This document shows positions 25,297 to 36,374 of a DNA stretch of 64,000 nucleotides, piece by piece; position 1 is the first letter of the stretch; each line of letters starts with the position of its first letter. The position numbers and the translations under genes are program-made. The stretch spans positions 926,501 through 990,500 of the forward strand of contig JAHRHY010000016.1 in NCBI GenBank assembly GCA_019671135.1, given 5' to 3'. The notes beneath the pieces are model-generated. The model ran no database searches and was not told where the DNA came from. It saw only the letters and a program-made list of their open reading frames with translations. The DNA is from Linnemannia hyalina. Its lineage: Eukaryota > Mortierellomycota > Mortierellomycetes > Mortierellales > Mortierellaceae.

Positions 25297-25681
25297 CCTC
25301 GGACATTTTTTTTAGATGCAAGGAAAAGGAGGATGAAAGCAAGGAGGATTGGAAGACGCGAGATATTCGTGTTATCTATCTTATTTAATAATGCAACCAG
25401 ATTGGCCAATGCACAAAAGGTTGCTTGAAAAGTCTAAAGCTAATTTTGCGACGCGTCTTTCATTTGCACTTCACTTATCCAGAGGTCAATAATGGGGTGC
25501 TTGATTTAACAGGCGAGGGCTAGGCAGTAAACGGATGAGCTTTTGGAACGCTTCATCCCCTCCTCCTCCTCCTCGCTCGATATTTGGTGTTGTCAGTCTT
25601 CTCGGTCCCTATCCTACGGTTCATTGCAATGACTCCTCCTCCTCCCTCACAACAAAAACACGCTACGACAGTTAGGAAATA

Positions 25682-25695
25682 GGGGGGGGGGGGGG
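25682..25695 (+). repeat. Poly-G run (14 G)
   Basis: Homopolymer in intergenic DNA. Confidence 0.9.
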
Positions 25696-28600
25696 AATGA
25701 TCTGTCATAGAATAGGTGCTTATTACTTTCTGAGGGAGAGGGATGTGGTATTGGCATTGAGACTGAGAGCAATTGGATGACTAAAAGGTGACAAAGTATC
25801 CTTTTCCTCATCAATTGCTCTTCATTTCCTCCAAATGTCCAAGTGTCAGAGTCGGAGCCCTTTTTTTTTGTGCCATTGACGAGCATAAGGAGAAGAAGAG
25901 AGGTGCAGAGAAAAAAAAGGAAGTCAGGGGAGGGGCGTTGCACTCAAAGAGGAAGGAGGAGAGGAGGGGGGGAGAAGAGAGAGGAGTGAAAGGGATGAAT
26001 GAACAACACCTTGAACTCGTACATGAGGAATCTGGCAGACCTGACCCCTGGCCCAAATGAAGATCAAGAAACTCCAAGGGTCGAGTAAGGAAAAAAATAG
26101 GAGGGACGGGACAGACAGCTACTCTACTACGAACCAAATGACATTCGTTCCTAGCTAGCCCTTGCATTCATTCCTTCACCTTTTGCACCCCTACTCCTTT
26201 TTCCTCTTTTCTTCACTCTCTGAAGTGAGGAGTATTTTGCCTGGAGCATCGAACTCGGGGTTAGGAATGTAACAACGCGCGACACCAGATATGTTGATGT
26301 TCCTCCTCTACTTTGCATGTCTGCTTGCTTGAGTGTTATGCGTGCCTCTCTCATACTCACGTAAGGAAACCAATGGTGCGTATTCGGAAACTCTTTGCTA
26401 ACTGCTTTAGTCTCGAACCTGGCTCGCGCTTGTCGTCTTGCAACCGTGTTTCTCCTTTTTTTATCATTTCTTTGTCACGAAAAGATAATATATCAGTTCT
26501 TTGTTTGAACACCAATGGTTATTCTCTTGAGACGTATGTTTATTTTGGTCCAGACCGGAGGCCAGTCGACCAAGGCAGGGAAGAAAAAAATGGGTGGTTT
26601 TGGTAGAGGTGTGAGTAAGCTATGAAAGAATGGATAGTGAGCTGGGTGCTGAGGGGAAAGGAGAGAATGGGAGGAAAGACAGGGGTGGTGCTGAGCGGGA
26701 AGAATATGGTCAGGGAACAGAGTCAGTCGATGAAAGGGCTGGTCCGGGCTGAAAACCTGCGGGAAAAATATCTAACTTGAGACCGTACTATCAGACGTAT
26801 TCTTGAGAGGATGGGTCAAGCGGGGTTTGGGGTGGAAGAAGGCGATGGAAGGAGTGCGGAAAGGCTAGGACTCGACAACAGGACTTCCTGCCTGAGCGGG
26901 ATATGTGACACGCATTGAGCTCAGTTGGTTTGGTGTCTTTTTTCTCAGCTAAAAAGTCAGCCTAGCCGAAGGAAGGAAGGCAAGGAACATGCACAGACCA
27001 AGATGCTTTTCATCTCTTTTTCTTTTGTCACTTGCGCGAACAAAGCCAACTTGCAGACACAATTGGTAGGTGCGGGTTTCCCTAGAAAGGGAAAAAATGA
27101 GGATGGATGGATGGATGGTTGTGCAGAAAAAATGACATGATGGGGATTACAAACAGTTGGGGCTCGGTGTTTTCTCTCTTGCTCAGTCTCTCGTCGTCAA
27201 TATGTTTTTCTTCATAGTGCAGCAAAGCATGCATGACGAGAAATGAAAACTGTTGACACTAGCCAACACGACCGAATCTCCGATCCTCGTGTTGCTTGTC
27301 GTTCTGTTCTCTCTTCTTCTTTTCTGTTCTTTCTTGTCATTCTGCGGGTTACGCCAACATCATTTTTCACGACCAGACAAATACTTACCATGAGTACCAT
27401 CCATCGAATGATGTTGGAGTCCTGTTTTCGGATGCAGCCCGAAAGTGAATGAGAAAAAGTATGAGGAAACTAATGCTTGGGGTCATTAGGCAAAAAAAGT
27501 GAAATAATACGCTACTCAACGGCGTAGACCAACGAGGATACCTCGCCCTGATGTGTATCAATTCTCAACGGCACAAAATGTGATATGATTGACTACGACC
27601 AGCCAAGCCGGGTCTGGGCCTAGGCTTCTCCGTGTGCCCTCTGTTTTTTTTGTTGCCCCGATCTGATTTCTCTAGAGGCCGTTGGAAGTGGGAAAATGTA
27701 AGGGGGTGGCCGTTGTCGTAAAAGGATTAAATAACAAGGAACGGGGTGGGTGGACCAATCAAATGGCGCGTCTGGTTCTGGGCGACGAGGGCAACGACTG
27801 ACGCGGTTTGACTATTCTCACTATGCTCACACTCTTCAGCCAAAACCCCTACATTGCTTCACACTCCACCCTTCCACGTTGCGATAGCCAACTAGAAGTA
27901 AGTGGTTATTGTCTCAGGGTTAGTAGATATGTCATGGAGGCGAACTCATAGTGCTTTTGACTAGCATCATCTATTAGACCAGAGTAGGAGAAGAAAGGGG
28001 GAACAAACACGGGATACCTCAAGTCTTCACTTTTGGTCAGAGTAACCGTAATGCGGAGGGAATTAGCTCGTGCTATTTGTGTGTGTGCTTGCTCTGTTTG
28101 TAGTGTGAGCATGGCCGTTGTTGCTAAAACAACGGGGTGGTGGTCCGTGTCCATCATCCTTTAGCCTGGGCGCGTGTCCTTTTCAAGCTGTGAGACAGGG
28201 AGAGAATAACAGGTCAGGGTCCTTCTGCTTACTCAAAAACTCAGGCGGGGGTGTTTTCATCTCCATTTTTTTGTGGCACTCTTTTGCCATGACAGTGTTG
28301 GAGACCTGACATTGACAATAGCCTGTTATGAAGGCCAAATAATATGTTCTCTTTTTTTTGCCACCAACCTTATTTTTTTTTTGGAGCTCATCGGTCTGTT
28401 AATGGTGCCTGAAAGATAATGGTGTTATGGCAATGATAAGAGGGAAGGGGAAGACGAGGGAGGAGTGTTAAGGAAGAGACCATTCATTTATTTGTTCTTT
28501 GGCTTATGGTGGAGCATGAGGGTTGATGGTCAAGGCAGAGATGGCTGAAATATGAGGTAGACTACCGAGTGGTACTGCCGTTATTCGCAACGACGAAGCA

Positions 28601-28952
28601 AGATTCTCGGATGCATAGTAAGTTCTCCTTTATCCCCATAAGCCACACTTATTCTATGTGTAATGAAGATTCGTTCCCCCAACCTGTTTCGGCCAACATT
28701 TCTCCCGCTCTCAAGTCGGGGTTCACCTTTTTTTATTTTTTATTTTTTATTCCTTTGAACCTTTTGGGCTTTGTCAGCGTGGAGACTATCACACAACCAA
28801 CTTGTTCTTTTCTTATTCCTCCTTCTTCTTCCATCACACTCCCCTCCTTGCCGTTTTCTATCTCGCAGCCCAGGACCCACACGGACACCTACTCACCTTA
28901 TCGACAGCAAACAAGCAACAGCACCTCTCCTACTACTAAAGCAAGAACAAGC

Positions 28953-31001
28953 ATGGAGCAGCGAGCAGAGTCGATCGAGCATATCCTCCATGAAGTAGAG
29001 GAAGGAAAGATCCATCTGAGCGAGGGTCAGATTCACAAGTGAGTCATCTACCCACCCCCTCATCATCCTTTTGCTCGACCAAGGAGTGGAACAACAAGCA
29101 AGTCAACAACAACAACGACCAATGGAGACAAGGGACCAATGACAACAAAAGTTCTTGTAATTCATCCCTGGAGACGTAGGGGTCTTCCGTCTTGGCCCGC
29201 TGTCAGCTCGCTATGGAAGGAACGTTACTGGAGCCAGGTTCTTGTAAAGCACATACGCCCTCTTCACAGGATTATTGGGAGGAGAGGCAGCAGGAAACAA
29301 CACCATGACTCAGACCCTCCTCCTCGTCATCAAAGGAACCGATTGAAATCAGGCAAATCGGCGCACTCTCACCACCATTCACCTTGGGTGAGAGCGAGAT
29401 GCCTTGGCATTGAATAGGACAACTCGGATACTCTTCTAGATACACTCGGCGCAACTTGTTTACACAACAACTGGACCGCATGATCTAACGAAACACCTCT
29501 CTCCCACCTTTCAATCGCTCTACTACTTTCTTAGTCTCGAGGACCAGGCGAAATACTTTCACGAGCATGCAGGGCACGAGAGCACTCACAGCAAGATGGC
29601 CATGATCATCATCGTTGCCCTGGTCGCCTTCCAGTTTGTGCTGCTCTGGTGGAAGAAGCATCACTACCGGTCATACCAGGCCACAACCACGATCGGACTC
29701 TGGTAAACTCACTTGCTTTTTGCGTCTTGGACTGAACCAAGCTGGGAAACAGAGTAATCCATTGGTGCATGCCCCTAACTGTTTGACCTTCTCTCCTTGA
29801 TTACTCGTGTGCTCCCTCATGCTTGCCTGCTATCATATATTTTTTTATATCTGTAGGATTATCCCATTTGCGTTTGCGCTCCATAGTGGAATGAAGCTGT
29901 TCGCAATAGTTTGGATCATATTCACAATTCTCAATTCATGGATCATCTACAAGGCGACTAGGAAGCCTCTCCACCATATGACCCCTAAGTACGAGCATTT
30001 CCATTAAGACTTTCTATGCGACTCAGAGTGTTGGCACAGTGGATGTTAGTTGCAAAGTGCACCCAGGCTAACCATTTTCTCCTCTTGTTCATAGGGTTGT
30101 GTACAAGTGGTACTGGGTGATCTACCAGATCTCGTATGTCACTGGAATCATTGGATACAGCATGATGTTCTTGACCTTCATGGGATTCGGCGTCACCCCA
30201 CCAAAGGAGGGCGAGGAGCCCAAAGCCTCCTTCTTGGTCACCTGGGGTCTGACCTTTTTGACCTACGGCATCTACTTTGGGTAACGACCTGCTCAATCTC
30301 GTTCTATCTTACGGCTGTGGAGTCGTATAGGACCCGCACACGGTGGAACGTTGACTGACTTGTGGTGACTCAATCATCTTTCTCTTCCTTTTCAATAGTA
30401 TCCTTGGACGAGACTTTGTCGAGTTTTGCACGGAATCGATGGCGTCGACATTAGGCTATTACACCAAGGAGGGTTTTCCCCGCAAGCATCTTCGCTTGGG
30501 AGTGTGCGCTATCTGCGGTATCCACGTTTCGAATGCGATCAGCACGATCGATGCTCATGGTCACCTGCAGGCACCTGTGATTCTCCAACCTTCACCTAAC
30601 GGCGCCCCTGTGGAACCCAGCATCAAGTTGAACTGTGGCCACGAGTTCCATGAGGAGTGCATTCGTGGATGGTGTTTAATTGGAAAGAAGGATATGTGCC
30701 CGTACTGCAAGGAGAAGGTTGATCTTCGTGCCTTCAAGACCAACCCCTGGGACACTACCCAGCAGCTCTACCTCAACCTCTTGGATGCCCTCCGGTGAGT
30801 TTTTTTATGCTCTTCTTTCTGATTGAACAACATTCTTCTCAGTGGTTGTCGGTTGCAATTTTTTTTGTCTGTCTGTAGATTGGCTAACATTGTTCATTGG
30901 CCTCCCATCCTTTTATTTATGCTAATAGATATATGATTGTGTGGCAGCCGGTGATTATGGGCCTGGTCCAGTTTGGATTCTACATGACAGGACTGGAGTA
31001 G
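28953..31001 (+). CDS. RNF121: RNF121/RNF175-type RING-finger membrane protein (E3 ubiquitin ligase)
   Basis: Six exons (28953-29038, 29535-29702, 29857-29988, 30095-30280, 30399-30794, 30929-31001) encode 346 residues; all phases fit. An acidic N-terminus is followed by hydrophobic segments at about 50-65, 86-110, 140-165 and 172-190, then a RING finger: Cys227/Cys230 (CAICG), Cys270-Gly-His272 (CGHEFHEEC), Cys278, and the pair in MCPYC (290, 293). The stretch RGWCLIGKKDMCPYCKEKVD and the ending QPVIMGLVQFGFYMTGLE match animal RNF121/RNF175 closely. Animal relatives sit in the Golgi/ER and act in membrane-protein quality control. Start chosen at the first ATG with the N-terminal EQRAESIEH frame; a spliced leader upstream is possible. 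Confidence 0.93.
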
Positions 31002-31418
31002 GAGCCAGTAGGCAATAGATAGAGAGATAGATAGATAGACCATAGAGACATTACATCTCTATTTTCCTATTTCCTACGACAAACAAGCGGCGAACAAACA
31101 ACAAATAGCCAATGATTAAGGGCTGCATCATCCAAGCCTTGTTTCCCCGCATCCTGTCGACTCCCTTTTCCGGAAGAGAGAAGATTCAAAGTCCACTCGA
31201 TGACAGGGAGTGCGACTCACACAGAGAAAGAAGAGGGAAGAAAAACTCACACACGGTCAACGATAAGGAAAACCATAAAAACCACCGATCTTCCTCTTCT
31301 CCTACTTTTACCTATTCCTCCTTCTCATCCCAATCACTCCTCTCTCTCTTTCTTTCTCATCACCCCCACTCTCATTCATCCTCCCCTTCCCCATAAACAA
31401 ACACATACATATAACACA
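31002..31418. other. Spacer and presumed ADE2 promoter
   Basis: Contains GATA repeats just after the RNF121-type stop and a CT-rich stretch followed by an ACA-rich leader directly before the ADE2 ATG. No gene. Confidence 0.5.
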
Positions 31419-33430
31419 ATGGAACATCGTAAGGTCGGAATCCTCGGCGGTGGTCAGCTCGGTCGCATGGTCCAAGAGGCCGCCTCCCGCCTCAACATCT
31501 CCCTCACCATCCTCGACGAGCCTGCCGACTCTCCCGCCAAACAGGTCAACGCCTTCCAGTCTCACCTCCAAGGATCCTTCAAGGACCCCGTCAAGATCCG
31601 CGAGCTCGCCCAGCAGGTCGATGTCATCACCGTCGAGATTGAGCACGTCGATACTGCCGTCCTCAAGGAGCTCGAGGCTTCGGGGAAGTCCATCCACCCC
31701 ACCCCCGCCACCATCACCCTGATCCAGGACAAGTACCTCCAAAAGCAGCACTTAGCAAAGTACCAGATCCCCCTCGCAGACTCGTTGGATTGTCCGAATC
31801 AGGAGGCCATCGAGAAGGCAGGACAGGAGTTTGGTTACCCCTTCATGCTAAAGGCTAAGACCATGGCCTACGACGGCAAGGGAAACTATGTCGTCAAGTC
31901 CCAGGACGATCTCAAGGACGCTCGCTCGAAGCTTGCTCCCGGTGTGCCACTCTATGCCGAGCGTTGGGCCAAGTTCGATCGCGAATTGGCGGTGATGGTT
32001 GTCCGTTCGGTGACGGGCGAGGTTCGCTCGTACCCTGTTGTTGAGACGGTTCACAAGAACAGCATCTGTCATTTGGTTTTTGCCCCCGCCCAGGTCGGAC
32101 GTGGCTTGACGGGCACCTCGGACGAGACCTTTTCGACATCGATTCTGGAGCGTGCCAGGAAGGTTGCCGAGAATGCCATCACCAGTCTCTCTGGCGCTGG
32201 TGTCTTTGGAGTCGAGATGTTCTTGATGCAGGATGGTGCGTCCCTTCTTCATTTCATATCCCGCTCCTTCCCTCCGTACCCCTTACCCCGAACATGTTTA
32301 TTTCTTCGTTCTTGTTCATCCCCCGCCGCCTCTTCCCCTCCTCTTCTCCTTCTCCCCAACCAATTACCAATAACCAATGGACTTGGATCAATAGAACATG
32401 CAAAAAACTAATGACTCTTTATCTTGTCTATCGGGTGCGACATAGGCCAGATCGTGTTGAACGAAATTGCTCCCCGCCCTCACAACTCAGGACACTATAC
32501 CATCGAGGCCTGCCACACCTCCCAGTACGAGAACCATCTCCGCGCCATTCTAGGTCTTCCCCTCGGATCGACTGCCATGAAGGTCCAGGCTTCAGGAATG
32601 CTGAACATCTTGGGCGCTGGTGACAAGACCTACGAGGCCTGTGAGCTCGCCTACGGTATCCCTGGAACGACAACTCACCTCTACGGGAAGAAGGAGTGCA
32701 AGGCTGGACGCAAGATGGGCCACATTACTGTCGTCGGCGATTCGATGCAGGAAGTCCACGACCGTCTCTTGCCCATGGTCATGGCGATGGATCCCAAGGA
32801 CGAGTCGCCCTTCAACCTCGACCCTATGGTTTCAATCGTCATGGGCTCGGACTCGGACCTGAAGGTGATGGAGGATGCGGCCAAGATCTTGACCAAGTTG
32901 GGTGTTCCCTTTGAGCTCTCGTTGGTCTCTGCTCACAGAACTCCCGAGCGGATGTACCATTTCGGACGGATGGCGGACAAGCGTGGAATCAAGGTCATTA
33001 TTGCCGGTGCTGGCGGAGCCGCTCACTTGCCCGGTATGGTCGCCGCCTTGACGCCCTTGCCCGTCATCGGTGTCCCTGTCCGCGGAAGCACTCTTGATGG
33101 TGTCGACTCTCTCCACTCTATCGTCCAGATGCCTGTAAGTCCTTGCTAATTGTTTTTCTCTGTCCATGTTGAACATGATTTTTGCATATATCTAATCACA
33201 CTCTAATACCATTGAAATGAACATAATAGCGCGGCGTACCAGTGGCAACGGTGGCAATCAACAACAGCACAAACGCAGCATTGTTGGCGGTCAGGATGCT
33301 GGGCAGCTTTATCCCTTCATACCTGGACAGGATGGAAAAGTACCAATTGCAGATGGAGAAGGAGGTCCAGACTAAGATTACAACCCTCGACCAGGTCGGC
33401 TGGCAAAAGTATGAGTACATCAAGCACTAG
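31419..33430 (+). CDS. ADE2: Phosphoribosylaminoimidazole carboxylase (fused PurK-PurE)
   Basis: Three exons (31419-32235, 32446-33134, 33230-33430) encode 568 residues, the usual fungal length. The N-terminal two thirds is a PurK-type ATP-grasp enzyme, starting [13 protein letters not shown] and containing EIEHVD and [14 protein letters not shown]. From about residue 400 the PurE part begins [20 protein letters not shown] with SAHRTPERM and [10 protein letters not shown], the substrate-binding elements. The protein converts AIR to CAIR in de novo purine synthesis; loss usually gives adenine-requiring, red-pigmented fungi. The CDS is codon-biased toward C at third positions, suggesting high expression. 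ADE4 of the same pathway lies 17 kb away; that spacing gives no evidence for a cluster. Confidence 0.96.
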
Positions 33431-35405
33431 ATACCAAGACGAGGGCTAGTTTGTACAAGTACTTTATTTCTTCTTATCATGCATTTTACTATCGCATTCA
33501 TGCTTCTTTCTTTCTTTCTTATTCATCATTGCATACAATACACATCATAACACGACATCGATTCAAACAAATCGTTCCACAACGCTCTGAAAGGAGCAAC
33601 GCGTCGTTGCTGCACTCTTCAGGAACACAAAGCGTCAACATGAATGTTCGTAAATGGGAGTTTTATTATTATTGTTGCGTTCCACTGGAAAGCTGCAAAA
33701 GCGTGCAAAAGGTCGCCGTAAATGTGTTCAAGAAGGGTTGCTGGCCGGGGTTCATCTCCTATTGCTGTCCTTTATGGAATAAGATTTAGTCTCAAAAAGT
33801 CTTCTGAGCTCGGATTTTAGCCCTTGTTCCTTGAGACTCTCAAGTCTAATGAATGCCGCTCAGCACTTCCGGATGTCCACGACCTCTAACGCCTCGAGAT
33901 CTTCGAGTAGTTTTTCTTAGGAATTCTTTTTCAACAACGTCCTTACAACTCTTATCGTTGGTCTCTGTGATGTCGACGACAATGGTAACCTCATTCTCGT
34001 GTGGTCGTTGTCCTGGCGATGAGACAGACGTTCCATCTAGTCGAGTACATTTAAACAAACGGAAAGAGTATACTAGCTTTCGTTTCCAGTGTTATCCGTT
34101 TTCAAAACTGAGCAAAGAGAGAAAAAAAAAGACATCCTGACTCTACTCCTGCCTTGTCGCGTCGTCAACTTTGAGGGTGGAGGGTAATAAAGCCTTTACA
34201 CGTTGATATGTGCAAATGAAACGGGCATGGTTTATTTTGTTTCGTTTTGTTTTAGCTCATCCTGCATGCGAAATTAAGGCATGAGGTAAAACACAACCCC
34301 AAACGCGAAAGGCAAAAAGAGAAGAGAAGGACATCTATGTCTTTTTGTTCTTTTTTTTGAACCTTTTCTTTATTGGAAGAGAGATAAGAAAGTTCATTTT
34401 GTGGGACATAACCCTCGACGTTCATGATGTAGCGCTTGGGGTTGCTGATGTGGAGAAACTCCACTTGAAGGCCTTGGGAGGGCCACTTGTCCATTCTTGC
34501 CCTTTTCACTATCATCGCCAATTGACGTACAAAAAAATGGACGCGTTGTGGTTATTGTGTAAGGATGGATGAGTAGGAAGATGTCAGCATCAATTGGGTT
34601 GTTGCCCGATAAACGAACGAAAGGCAGTTTAGTGTGTGTGTAAGAGCAGCCGTTGTGATATTCTGTGCTTGATGTCTGTTGTTCATGTCCAGGCACAACC
34701 CCTGTTTCCTTGATGCCTTCCGACTTGCTTTGCTATTCGTTGATGGAAAAATAAAGGGGTGGAACACTTTGCACGAAAAAAAAGGAAAGGCATTCGAGTG
34801 GGAGAGGGTTGGACCTCCTTGAATAAGGTTTGCATTGGTCGATGGCTGGGGGACATGGTTTGTCTGTCTACGTGTGCGTGCTTTTTTGCCCGAGGAGGAA
34901 AAAGAAAAAAAAGAAACGAAAGTGGATAAAACGGCGAGGTTATCCGTCCGTCGATGCTTCTCGATGGTTTTAGCGCATAAAGGAAGAACAAGAACACAAA
35001 GAAAAGAAAAACACAAGCAGACAGTACTGTACTTCTTTTCTTGTCCTTGCATCTCTTCTTTTTCTCTTCCTTTCTTTTCCTCCATTCGCCTTCATTCGCT
35101 TTCATTCCTCCTTCATTCCTCCTTCACTTCCCTCTTCACCCTTGCTCTTGCCCATCTCACCTCCTTTTTGGTTGAGCGTGTTGAAAAAGGAACGACTATC
35201 TTTCAGAAACCCCCCACCCACCCTCCCCCACCAGGAACAGTGCAGGTAGACAACCACTCCTCTTTGCCGCATTGTATATACCTGTATTGTTCGCACCATG
35301 TGTGTGTGTCTCGGGAGAGACGAACGAGGTGCGCCTCTTTGCATTTGTGTGTCGACAAAACACACTCTAATTTTCTAATTGCTATCGTCTCTACAACACC
35401 TCTCA
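33431..35405. other. Spacer downstream of ADE2
   Basis: No recognisable gene. The DNA is AT- to CT-rich with scattered short open frames lacking family signal. Confidence 0.45.
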
Positions 35406-36374
35406 GGAATTCTTCGTCGTTCTTCCACATTCAGGAACAGGTCGCATCGAATTGTCTCTTTCCCCTTATTCCTCGACAAAAGACAGGATAAAAGTATACC
35501 AATTAGTCTCTCTGAGGTATGTTATTGCTGTTCGACTTTTTTTCGCTATTTGTATAGTTGGTCGTTTATTAGTTTGTTTGTCTTTATGTTTTGTGTTCTG
35601 CGCCTCTAACTGACTCTTGTGCCTTTTCCTTCGTCTTCTTTTTTTTTTTGCACTGATAGCAGTCGAACGGGCGAATCCTTATTTTTCTTCTGCATTCCGC
35701 GGACAAATCACACACACACGATCGACCAAGGGGTCCTCATTCGTTTCGGCAACAAGGTAAGCACACTTTTGAAGAAGAGATTTTCTTTTTGATGTGGCGA
35801 TGCATGGGTGGGTACATGGGGGGTTTCTCTTTTCCATTGGACGAGGGACATTAGGCGCTTGACGAACAGCAAACGATGAGAGTGAGAGCCCTGTCCTCAG
35901 TGTCCATCAACAAACGGTCTCCTCTTTTTTGCTTTCTCACTGTATGTCATTTTGCATTGCCACTCGCACTCATACCCATTTACCGCCGTCCCTCACTTGG
36001 TCTTGTCCCGCCCACAGTTCCCAGACTACGTCGAAGAAACCCAGGAGCATTCATCGTGCGTGGTAGGTCTTGGCAACGTGAAAAACTTGCAGGATCGTCT
36101 CTCCCGACAAGGTCTAATTAACTCTGACATTCGAATATACCTAGCTCAACAGCCATTGCCCAAGGAAGCAACCATATACCTCTATCTCTCTGTTAAAAAA
36201 AAAGGCCTTGCCTAAAGTCCTAAAAGTAAGGAATACAAACGCTCTTTCCCGTTCATGGTCATCGCATTCTTGCAATATCATATTAAGCCTCCATGGTGAC
36301 TAACGATATAGCGCTTGTTATGAACAAAGTAGATACCTACAAACTCAAGACCCCATTAATCGACTCGTCCAACC
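35406..36374 (+). promoter_or_regulatory. Probable spliced leader of the NACHT-WD40 gene, or a small unrecognised gene
   Basis: Two good introns are visible: 35517-35659 (GTATGT...ATAG) and 35757-36017 (GTAAGC...CACAG), leaving a 97-nt exon. One frame stays open across both junctions, through EFFVVLPHSGTGRIE, IDQGVLIRFGNK and FPDYVEETQEHSSC, and stops after KKKGLA near 36215; no convincing ATG precedes it, and a second frame is also open across much of the same exons. I cannot decide between a small gene and an untranslated leader with upstream open frames. The large downstream frame starts at 36375. Confidence 0.35.

Larger units (their letters stand above)
22664..28952. other. Gene-poor 6.3-kb region
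   Basis: No recognisable protein or RNA gene. It carries many simple repeats: TTCC repeats near 23650, TTTCA repeats near 23468, a long CT tract, and G runs. Isolated good donor sites exist on the minus strand (about 24106 and 27386) and the plus strand (27897), which may be leader exons of the phosphodiesterase and of the RNF121-type gene. A CCAAT (27754) and an AT-rich string (27726) precede the plus-strand donor. Confidence 0.4.

Noticed and set aside
25133..25409. Minus-strand frames with Arg-Glu dipeptide repeats
   Set aside because: Translation of the CT microsatellite; not a gene.
30007..33430. RNF121-type gene and ADE2 as an operon-like or biosynthetic cluster
   Set aside because: Ordinary neighbouring fungal genes with separate promoters and unrelated roles; ADE2 and ADE4 are 17 kb apart with unrelated genes between.
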